Origin: Eretmocerus hayati
Lineage: Eukaryota; Arthropoda; Insecta; Hymenoptera; Aphelinidae
DNA length: 64,000 bases
Direction: 5' to 3'
Assembly: GCA_029851415.1 (NCBI GenBank)
Contig: CM056743.1
Coordinates: 77,270,186 to 77,334,185, forward strand
The position numbers were made by a program, and so were the translations under genes. This document shows positions 55,419 through 64,000 of the stretch, one piece after another. The notes below the pieces were generated by a model. That model did no database searches. It was not told where the DNA came from and worked only from the letters and a program-made list of their open reading frames with translations. Every line of letters starts with the position of its first letter. Position 1 is the first letter of the stretch.

Positions 55419-57372
55419 AACTCCAGAATTTCCAAAAGATCGAATGGATTTGCGACCTATCAAACACAATCCGGGCTTGATTATGGAAAAACTAGAGCAA
55501 CTGCACACATCTCGAGTAGTGTGGAAAATTGTGAACGAAGTCAACCTTCAGCCATATTTTTCTCAAGGAATGAATCTATACGATACTTGGAATGTGATAA
55601 AACAAAGTTGCGATGAACGGGGTGAAGAATGTAAGAGCAAGGATCAGATTGACAGATTAGGAGAACGAATTCGCGACACACAAAAGAATGCGAATAGACT
55701 GCTAGAACTACTACAAGGAACAGACCCAGATATGCCCCATATGCGAGTTGAGAGGGCACTTTTAAACATCATGGGAAAATTTTACAAATATTTATACGGA
55801 CAACTGGATGAGGATAACGAAATTGAATTGAAAGAGTTGATACAATCAGCATCTAATGACACAAGTCAGCTAGCGGGTCTCTTAGCCAATCAATCAGAAA
55901 TCATTTATAACCAGTTTGGTCTTCAACAAGATAAAATTGACAGATTGAATTCCGTCATACCTAAACTGAAACTCGAAAATGAAAAATTAAGTGACCGTCT
56001 TGATTTCTCTATAGTAATGGAAATTCTCATAGAAAGCGTGCTACAATACGAAATTACAACGGAACAGCTCACAGAATCTATTCTTTTTGGTGTGCAAGGT
56101 ATATTACACCCACGATTCGTCCCACCTTCGATCCTGAAAAATACAAGGAATACAGTGATGGGGACTGTCACTGACGCCAAGTTTCCAGAAATTGGAGAGA
56201 ATGAGCCTCTTCTAGAGCTCTTAAAGATTGCGGATCTGTCTATTATGTTTAGCTACCCAAAACTATTATACTACGTACGACTACCACTACTCGATCGTAT
56301 AGATTTCGATCTCTACAAGGCTTTACCTGTACCGGTACGACAACTTAACACTTCAGTTTTCGCTTACATTTGGCCAGACGCCGTATATACTGCAATCAAT
56401 GTGGAGGCTGGAGTTTATGTGCCTTTCAGCGCAGAAGCTCTTAGCTTGTGCAAGAGATTGAAGAAAACATACATTTGCGAGGGTTCTACTCCGGTACACA
56501 AAATTAGTAATACGTCACCTTGCGAAGTCAAATTTGTTGCGCAAAGATTTATAAAAGATCTGTCTAATTGTGAAATGAAATTAGCTAGAATACAAGAAAC
56601 CTTCTGGGCAAAATTGGAGAAAGAGAACACTTGGGTATACTCCACGAATAGGGCAGACACAATATTTGAATCTTGCGGGAAACAGGTAGACAAGGAAGTA
56701 AATATAAAGGGTATTGGAATAGTTCACTTACCTTCAGGTTGCTCAGCTCGCACAGAGAATGTAAGACTCACAGCATCTCGGAAAATTACAGTAACCTCGG
56801 AAGTATTTGTCTTCAATGATAGAACCCTAGATTTGTCACACTTACTGAACAACGAACTCAAACAAATGTCTGACGATCCAATCAAAAGCGCGGATGTAAC
56901 TCCGAGTATACAACTACACGGAGACGCTCCGCTCAAATCATTAGAGAAAGGAGACGATCTGAAAGATATCATAAACAAAGCTCGGAGCATGAGCCAGCTC
57001 AAGTTCATTTCAAAAAGATTCGAAAGCCTCCAAAATTCATTTAGTATCATGGAATATTCATTTCTATTCGCCATCATGGCATTTATCTTCGCAGCAAGAG
57101 TCTGTTGCCTGGGGGGGTGCCCTTGTTTCACTGTTCGAAGACTTGTTTCAGGTTTTATCCCACACCGTAGAAGACGGGAGCAAGTATTGGAATATGGGAG
57201 GAATGATGTCATTACCTTGCATACAATCGAACGACGAGTTCAACCTCATGTTACAGAAAATTCCCCAAACATTATTGTTGAGGCTACTGCCATAGGCAAT
57301 CCAGAAAATCAACCAACAATGTCATCCCAAGATTTGGAAGGAAACATGGAAATCCCGGGGACATATGTATGA
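55419..57372 (+). CDS. env: Env: baculovirus F/errantivirus-type fusion glycoprotein
   Basis: Membrane fusion protein of the retroelement, expected at the particle surface. The ORF proper begins at ATG 55444 (642 aa); the frame is open back to a splice acceptor at 55418, and a leader exon (21916-21959) would supply the signal peptide that is missing here. Features counted from ATG 55444: conserved NPGL near the N-terminus (residues 9-12); minimal furin-type site RVER at 101-104 followed by a hydrophobic fusion-peptide-like segment (105-122); a long helical region after it; a Cys-containing ectodomain; transmembrane segment about 538-560; a Cys-rich juxtamembrane turn; and an approximately 80-residue cytoplasmic tail. 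Length fits the family. No internal stops, so the gene looks intact. It lies in the usual place upstream of the 3' LTR, but separated from pol by the cargo. Confidence 0.85.
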
Positions 57373-58921
57373 AGGATGTAATTCGCAGTGTTTGGGAAAT
57401 TTCCACAAATCATTCAGCAGAGTGATGGAATATAAACGTCAGGACCATGAAGTTTTTCATAAATCAACAGCCCAGTTGACCAGCAGGAATACATGATGAA
57501 GATTGCAACCATAACCAAACAATGACTCATTCTTGAAAATGATATGAACAATCAATTTTTAGGAACAAGAGAGAGAGACCTAGGTAGACCTGTATTGATA
57601 GGGTAGTATTACACTAGTTATTCATGATCTTAACCACGATTTGTGAATTTTCCATTATCACACTGTAACTATTATCTAAGGTACAGTAATCTCAATAGTT
57701 CATATGAAAACGAGCTACTTTTCTGGTCATACCAAACAGAACCAAATTCATTCTAAATTATTTGCGTTAATGATAAGATTTTAAGCTCAATCCAGTATCG
57801 TACAATTTTGAGTAGTTTTGGTTTCCTCTCTTCTCTTTTTTTTTTTTCTCATACTCACTCATCCAAAAATTATTCAAGAAAATGATTAGGACTGTTGACC
57901 GCTCGAGCAATCTCCAACCTAGCCTATCATAATTTAAACTCCCAAAAACTGTATAAAAATTTGAAAAAAAAAGAAGAAGAAAAATTAGCTCAAATTACTC
58001 TTAACTGTTAGACCTTAGATTGCATACCGTAGTTAATTCAGCTTATCACAATGCTATTCAAAATTTTTTCACAAAATTCACACATATCAAAAAAAAAGAG
58101 AGCTTAACTTCGATATTAAAACTTATATTGTATACCGTAGACAATTTAGTTCATCATAATATCAAGCTCCGACGGAGTTCAGATTCTTCCGTTAAGTGTA
58201 AGCAACCTAGAATTAAGTCATAGTATCAGTATTCCTAACATTTGCCTTGGGTTACCTAGCTAATAGTACATCAAACGGAAGTTGATTCTCTTTCTCTAGT
58301 AAAATACAACACGTTTTTACTCTTTAATATTAAAATTCACACCTTCTCTTATTGCTTCATAAATAACCTAGCTCATTATGAAACAAAGAGGAAATTTTCT
58401 ATTTCAAGAAAAAAAGAGGTCACATTTTCAATAGTTGAACGCTGGAATCAGCACATCTCTCCTCATTGTTGAGATTTTAATTTCTAGAGTACTTAGAATT
58501 CATAATTATTGTAACCAAAATAGAATCTACGTCATTTGAAAATTCACCTAGTTAACAATATGTTCCTCATCCTATCTTATGAATAACTCAGATTCTTCCA
58601 AATATGTATCAATTTCAATCATTGTAATGTTATTGTAGATTCACTAGACCTATTTTTATCATCAATAATCTCCTAGCTTTAGTCAGTATATTTTCTATCA
58701 ATTATCGAGACGAGGCTCATAGTATTACGCAGCTAAAGCATACTCAATACCTTTATCAGTTCATGCCATTTAGTTTGTCAACTACAAGTAGGAATTTTCA
58801 TGTAAAATGTTGATTAGAATACGCGGACAATGGAAATTGTATGGAAAAACAAAAAAAAAATATATTTTTTTTACGATATCCTTGGGATTGCTCAGGAGAG
58901 CAATGAATGCGGCTATGGACG
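57373..58921 (+). other. 3' untranslated region of the giant element; no typical polypurine tract
   Basis: AT-rich, with short repeats such as the ATTGTATACCGTAG-like words (58018 and 58127). No gene recognised. The bases directly before the 3' LTR read ATGCGGCTATGGACG, not a purine run, although plus-strand priming normally needs one. Confidence 0.5.
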
Positions 58922-59506
58922 TGTCAGGAACCCATATAGGTTCCCAACTAGCCCTACATATTACTATAAATACTCTACACGCTCGCCACTGGATAAATAT
59001 ATCCCATGAGACCACCTGCATCTGCAGCTGCATCCGGCGCACGATCGTAAGTGGGACGCGATCTCGACCCTCCAATCACAGCACAAGGACGCTACGATAG
59101 AAGACCCTGAATTGCACCAATCCTGGACATGCATCAGAGGGACGCTCGCCTACAGAAGGGTATAAATGGGGCCTCAAAAGCTCCGTCCAGTGCTTCTAGA
59201 CGCGCACTCCAACGCGACACCACGCACCCTCCACAGGTGCTTCTAGAAACCCAGTAGAGCTCGTTTCACGATACAGCCATTTTGAGCCGAGCTTCCTCAG
59301 CCCTTGGGGAACTCGTCTCGTAGAATCATTTACGTATTGTACAGTGTCTCTCTCTCTTATTATTATACTTTGGATCTAATAAACCTAGCTTACATCAAAC
59401 CCAGCATTTATTAAGACCACCGCCCATTTTCCACAAACCAATCTGGTTAGTCCTCGGACTTACCAGGCGCAGTACCAAAGAACCCACTTCGGGGAATCCC
59501 GTCACA
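58922..59506 (+). repeat. 3' LTR of the giant element (585 bp)
   Basis: Near-identical to 21047-21629; starts TGTCAGGAACCC, ends CCCGTCACA. AATAAA at 59378 would serve for polyadenylation of the genomic and env RNAs. Confidence 0.92.
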
Positions 59507-59510
59507 GTAG
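59507..59510 (+). other. target-site duplication, right copy (GTAG)
   Basis: Identical to 21043-21046, directly following the 3' LTR. Confidence 0.8.
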
Positions 59511-61188
59511 ATTACGATGAGTTATGATTTTAAAAAATGTTCAGCGATTCGTAAACGGTACCGAAAATGTTCAGCGCGGGGGTTAAACAATTTTGTGTTA
59601 ACGACAAAATGACTTTTTCATAGAATTACAAACAAACTTCGCAAATTCATTCTTTCTATTTTGCTCTAACGAAAAATGTTAAACAATAAATTCGCTCACA
59701 GCTGAGACGTCTCATGAAGGTCACAGGACGTTCCGACGCTCGTACAGGTGCGCCACCGAAACCACACACGGGAAAAATCTGAAAAAATTCTAAAATACGT
59801 GTGGAGGCTATACTATTCTATTGACATTTGCTCACTTTGTTGCGAGGTCTCTAAATAGTCTAGATGGATCTATGACCACTACCAACAGGTGCCCTCACAG
59901 CATTCGCATGTTTATTTGCCGTTTGCTCAAAAAATATGGCAGGCACAAATTTTCTTCTGAGGACCTTTTTTGTTCAGCTCAATCTAATCTACGAATTTGT
60001 ATATCATCATATTTCCGCTGAAATGAGTCCTTTTCGAGATAACAGCGTTCAAACGCCGAAAAACTTTATTTTTTGGTATCCATGAAAACAAAGAATGGCA
60101 CGGCCTATATCAATGCATGCAGAAAGATTATTGCTTTTCCCCCATGGTAAGTGGTTAATGCAGTGATTTTCCACACCACTCTACTCAAAATCATCCCAAA
60201 AAAAGGCATGCCTTATTCGATAGCGACAGAGATGCTGCGGTGTAGCGGGCCCTGCGTAATAACTTTTAACTATTGACCCTCTGGAATAAAAAAACAATTT
60301 CTTATCGCACACGTTTGGAATGGGTTTAATGTGATTCTTAGGCCTTGAAAACATGTAAAAAAAGTGGTGCCACTCCCTTCCAAGCCGAGGTATCTGGTTC
60401 AGAACGACATGTACGGAATTTCACACTTGAAACATTCGTAAATCAACTTCAATTGAATAGATTCGATACAAAACATTGTCTATACGATCGATACGGATTA
60501 TATTTTGCCTGACTTGACCTCAAGATGAATTTCATCATCGATTTCTCCGAAATTCGATGTAAATTTCCAAAACCGAGTTGAGAGCTATGAGTCTCATTTC
60601 AATTTCTAGAATACACTGTGGTGTTATTTTGTCCATATTCCAGCCTTATACTATGTAAAAATCAAGAAAATCGCGATACCATCACATTTAGAGGCTTATT
60701 TAGCTTAGCATCCGGATTCAAATATTTCTCCTCAGCTCCTCACAAAAATACCGATCGACAATTACAACTCGAAATAGTGCGGTTATATGCTTTTTGTGAT
60801 GAAGGAAAAAGAGCACAAAGTCCCAACCCTGTGCTTCGCGTCTCCTGAGAAAGAATGACCAATTTCAAAGCCAGTGGCGTACCAGTAACTTTTCAACTTC
60901 GAAAACTCATTGCTAAATTCTCCATTTCGCACAAGGTGTTTCATCATTTTCGTAAACAATAACCAGAGAAAGTTTCCCCACAAAACTCGGTTACATCGAT
61001 AAATGAGAGCTAATATCAGTAGATAGAGCTATGCCGATTCTACGCCAGACACCTGGACATCCCCATCTGGACGAGCGACCCCACGAAGACGGGGACCTCC
61101 CCCAGGGAGTTGCTGTATCAGATAGGAATGCCCAGGGTGGGTAGCCTCGGCATAGCACTTTGTTTGACCTTGATTTGACCCTTTTGCT
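59511..61188. other. right flank of the insertion, no gene recognised
   Basis: Host-like sequence. A segment around TGTTCAGCGAT...GTA-CCGAAAA (59541 and again near 59570) resembles 20936-20975 on the left flank, consistent with one repetitive target locus split by the element. Short open frames only. Confidence 0.4.
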
Positions 61189-62137
61189 CATCGAATAGAG
61201 CTCCAGGTGACTCGCCCTGGCCGAGGATGCGAGCGCAATGATGCAATTCAAGGCTGGCAGCCATCTGCTGCAAAAACTCTATCTCTCTCTCTCTCTCGCG
61301 CGCACTCTGTGTATATGGTCATACACACACACACACACACCTAATACATATGTCACACATTAAATCTCTACCAGTTTTGATTTTATATATATCATCGAAT
61401 AGAGCTCCAGGTGACTTGCCCTGGCCGAGGATGCGAGCGCAATGATGCAATTCAAGGCTGGCAGCCGTCTGCTGCAAAAACTCTATCTCTCTCTCTCGCG
61501 CGCGAACTCTGTGTATATGGTCATACACACACACACACACCTAATACACATGTCACACATTAAATCTCTACCAGTTTTGATCTTATATATATCATCGAAT
61601 AGAGCTCCAGGTGACTTGCCCTGGCCGAGGATGCGAGCGCAATGATGCAATTCAAGGCTGGCAGCCGTCTGCTGCAAAAACTCTATCTCTCTCTCTCGCG
61701 CGTGCGCTCTGTGTATATGGTCATACACACACACACCTAATACACATGTCACACATTAAATCTCTACCAGTTTTGATCTTATATATATATCATCGAATAG
61801 AGCTCCAGGTGACTTGCCCTGGCCGAGGATGCGAGCGCAATGATGCAATTCAAGGCTGGCAGCCATCTGCTGCAAAAACTCTATCTCTCTCTCTCGCGCG
61901 CGCACTCTGTGTATATGGTCACACACACACACATACCTAATACACATGTCACACATTGAATCACTACCAGTTTTGATCTTATACATATCATCGAATAGAG
62001 CTCCAAGTGACTTGCCCTGGCCGAGGATGCGAGCGCAATGATGCAATTCAAGGCTGGCAGCCGTCTGCTGCAAAAACTCTATCTCTCTCTCTCTCTCTCG
62101 CGCGCGCGCGCTCTGTGTATATGGTCATACACACACA

Positions 62138-62177
<40 letters not shown>

Positions 62178-62530
62178 ATACACATGTCACACGTTAAATC
62201 TCTACCAGTTTTGATCTTATATATATCATCGAATAGAGCTCCAGGTGACTTGCCCTGGCCGAGGATGCGAGCGCAATGATGCAATTCAAGGCTGGCAGCC
62301 GTCTGCTGCAAAAACTCTATCTCTCTCTCTCGCGCGCGCGCTTTGTGTATATGGTCATATACACACACGCCTAATACACATGTCACACATTGAATCACTA
62401 CCAGTTTTGATCTTATACATATCATCGAATAGAGCTCTAGGTGACTTGCCCTGGCCGAGGATGCGAGCGCAATGATGCGATTCAAGGCTGGCAGCCGTCT
62501 GCTGCAAAAACTCTTTCTCTCTCTGTCTCT
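61189..62530 (+). repeat. seven-copy ~200-bp satellite with CT and CA microsatellites
   Basis: Units start with CATCGAATAGAGCTC at 61189, 61393, 61593, 61791, 61988, 62227 and 62423 (spacing 196-239 bp). Each unit has a conserved 100-bp block (TGCCCTGGCCGAGGATGCGA within it), a (CT)n(CG)n tract, a GTGTATATGGTCATA element, a (CA)n tract and CTACCAGTTTTGATCTTATA. Length differences come mainly from the CA tract. Open frames across the array are repeat-derived and not genes. Confidence 0.9.
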
Positions 62531-62594
62531 CTGTTTTTCTCATTCCATGTCTGGAGGTGGAATGAAATCAGAATAATGGTTGCATCGATAGCCT

Positions 62595-63107
62595 TTATTC
62601 ATCTTTTTCATTACACAGTACAAAATTGTCGCTATTGCTCGTCGGCCAATCATCCTCTTCAACAATATCAATATTAGATGATTCGATGCAGCGAATGAGC
62701 TCTAATTTGTTCATCTCTCCCCCACACACAATCTCGTTCACTTTACCGAATAATTTACGCAGGAGAGAATATTCAGGCTCAATCTTCCTTGCACAAAGTG
62801 CCCCAACATTCTGAATTATTGAGCCTGAGTAGAAATCGTAATAGTTGCCAGTCTCGAAACTATGAAAATATAGATCATTGATCCATAAATCAAGATGCAC
62901 CATGTTGAATTCAAAGTGAGCACTGTCTACACATTTTTCACACACTTCATCATCATTGTGCAAGTTTATACTGATTTTTGACTCTCCTGGTAGCACTTGG
63001 AAATCTTTAGATACCCTCCGCCATTTGTACGACTGTAATTGTTCAGTCCTCTTTGTCTTGCCACTACTATTGAGAAAATGTATGCAAATATGGGATTCAT
63101 TCCCCAT
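62595..63107 (-). CDS. unrecognised ORF beside satellite
   Basis: Frame of 170 codons from ATG 63107, continuing open for about 35 codons upstream in the same frame, so the true start or an upstream exon may be higher. Encodes a soluble-looking protein with scattered Cys (EVCEKCVDSAHFEF, VGALCARK) and an acidic C-terminus (SNIDIVEEDDW). I do not recognise a family. It lies between the satellite and the divergent exon at 63365. Confidence 0.4.
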   Translation of the reverse strand: MGNESHICIHFLNSSGKTKRTEQLQSYKWRRVSKDFQVLPGESKISINLHNDDEVCEKCVDSAHFEFNMVHLDLWINDLYFHSFETGNYYDFYSGSIIQNVGALCARKIEPEYSLLRKLFGKVNEIVCGGEMNKLELIRCIESSNIDIVEEDDWPTSNSDNFVLCNEKDE

Positions 63108-63364
63108 CACGAGCTTTGGACAGTTCTCAAAAGCGTGTGCAAACGAGCACTTGCTAGCAAAGACTGTTTGCGAGTTGCAAATGAGTCGGTATGCTAGTCA
63201 GATATCCCCTCTCTGCTAGTAACAAACCACTTTTTATTCTGTCTCGCGAGTTTAGTTACGCGCGCGCTTGTGAGATAGAACAGTTGTGTATCAAATCTTG
63301 TCGAAGGTGTACCGAGTGGATAGGAGAAGATTATTCGATCGAGTGTGGAGAAGAAGGAGCGAGG

Positions 63365-63603
63365 ATGGATCATCCTTTCGATGTCCAGGCGGTCACGTAC
63401 CAGGAATACTGCGGAATAAAGAGAGTATTTGTTTCTAAGAACGATCTGATTGCACTAGACCCGCAGCTCAAAGAGCTCAAAAATGTTGACTATTACATAC
63501 GCTTCAACGATCCTCCAGACGCTCGCAAATTTTGGATTGTCGAGAAAGAAACGGACAAAGTATTGTTTAAAATATTTACAAGTGTTCATTCTACGATGAC
63601 TAT
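63365..63603 (+). CDS. probable first coding exon of a host gene
   Basis: ATG 63365 opens about 79 codons of ordinary protein-like sequence (VTYQEYCGIKRVFVSKNDLI, RKFWIVEKETDKVLFKIF) ending at a donor, CTAT|GTAAGT (63603/63604). No domain recognised. The next exon would lie downstream, maybe outside the window. Confidence 0.4.
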
Positions 63604-63948
63604 GTAAGTGTTGAAAAAGTTGAGAATGATTGCGAAGAAAGATAATAAAAAATAATTCATCGACATTATGTTTTGATTGATTCATATTGTTACGCATTTA
63701 CCTCTCCGGATGGCTAATTTTTTGGTGATATTGCAACGGTTGTCGGGAAACAAAATGAGATGAGAAAGAAATGATGTGAATCCAAGTGACTCGTCTCTTT
63801 ATCGACCTTGGATCATTTTACATATCATCGGCCTCGAGACAAAAGAAGAAGAAGAAAAAGGTAAAACTGGAGAGAGAGATGTAAAAGATTTGAGGGGTCG
63901 AGTGTGTATAATAGGACAGTCTTTGCTCTCGAATTCGCAGTTGTGAAA
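63604..63948. other. intron or intergenic sequence
   Basis: No coding sequence recognised. An acceptor-like TTCGCAG occurs at about 63940, just before an ATG at 63949. Confidence 0.3.
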
Positions 63949-64000
63949 ATGGCGAGATCGACTCCAAAGATACCGATTATTCTCATATTAGTTTCCGAGC
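63949..64000 (+). CDS. start of a gene cut by the window end, possible signal peptide
   Basis: ATG 63949 (AAAATGG context) begins 17 codons with a basic start and a hydrophobic run (PKIPIILILVS), as in a secreted or membrane protein. Too short to identify. Confidence 0.3.
   Translation, partial: MARSTPKIPIILILVSE

Larger units (their letters stand above)
21047..59506 (+). mobile_element. giant (38.5-kb) errantivirus-like LTR retroelement with cargo genes
   Basis: Two LTRs that are identical except for a small CT-repeat difference bound the region and are flanked by the same GTAG duplication, so the whole 38,460 bp behaves as one integrated unit. Sense genes are gag, pol and env in retroviral order; between pol and env are about 24 kb of extra genes, mostly antisense. 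Typical errantiviruses are roughly 7-9 kb, so this is about four to five times longer. LTR identity suggests a recent insertion. An assembly artefact or later insertion of the cargo into a normal-size element cannot be excluded from one copy. Confidence 0.88.

Noticed and set aside
21047..59506. Two independent solo LTRs that happen to flank the region
   Set aside because: Identical LTRs, matching GTAG on the outer sides only, gag-pol right after the left LTR and env right before the right LTR fit one element.
61319..62485. Open frames across the satellite as a repeat protein
   Set aside because: Every copy gives the same peptide from microsatellite-containing units on both strands.
61189..62530. 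CRISPR-like array
   Set aside because: Units are about 200 bp with no unique spacers and the genome is eukaryotic.

Overview
The window looks like chromosomal DNA from an arthropod, most likely an insect. The evidence is AT-rich non-coding DNA, short GT-AG introns, and a dense set of insect-type transposons (BEL/Pao, Jockey-like and RTE-like LINEs, a Tigger/pogo DNA transposon, Ty3/gypsy). A hymenopteran is a guess only. No standalone rRNA, functional tRNA or CRISPR array is visible. Nearly everything is mobile DNA, with hints of host genes only at the right end. Coordinates of splice sites were read by eye and may be off by 1-2 nt.

Left part (1-21042) is a graveyard of elements. It holds a broken BEL/Pao retrotransposon on the minus strand (1-~3929) and a decayed Jockey/CR1-type LINE (~3935-7715). 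Next comes a 1.4-kb foldback unit with long inverted arms, each carrying a tRNA-like Pol III promoter (7806-9233), then an RTE-like LINE on the minus strand (~9234-12206) and a gypsy integrase remnant with one LTR (12914-14021). The last is a 4.8-kb Tigger/pogo element (14808-19618) with TA target duplication, short TIRs and an apparently intact six-exon transposase gene.

The main discovery is 21047-59506: a single giant LTR retroelement of about 38.5 kb. Two almost identical LTRs (583 and 585 bp, TGT...ACA) are flanked by the same 4-bp target duplication GTAG. In sense orientation it encodes a long Gag, a canonical -1 frameshift signal, a 1932-codon Pol (protease, RT, RNase H, an inserted OTU-type deubiquitinase domain, integrase) and a baculovirus-F/errantivirus-type Env. 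A leader exon next to the 5' LTR encodes a signal-peptide-like segment whose donor phase matches the env acceptor exactly. Between pol and env lie about 24 kb of cargo. Most cargo genes are antisense and contain introns: two paralogous SIAH-type RING E3 ligase-like genes, a JmjC-domain/zinc-finger gene, a pair of related Cys-rich proteins with matching exon structure, and further unrecognised genes. One sense cargo gene is a compact PPP1R15/GADD34-like protein (predicted PP1-eIF2alpha phosphatase regulator). Together this is the host-manipulation kit of a large DNA virus carried inside an endogenous retrovirus. Antisense orientation would let the cargo introns survive passage through an RNA genome.

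Right part (59507-64000) is the other flank of the insertion site, a seven-copy ~200-bp satellite rich in (CT)n/(CA)n, one unrecognised minus-strand ORF, and probable first exons of one or two host genes.
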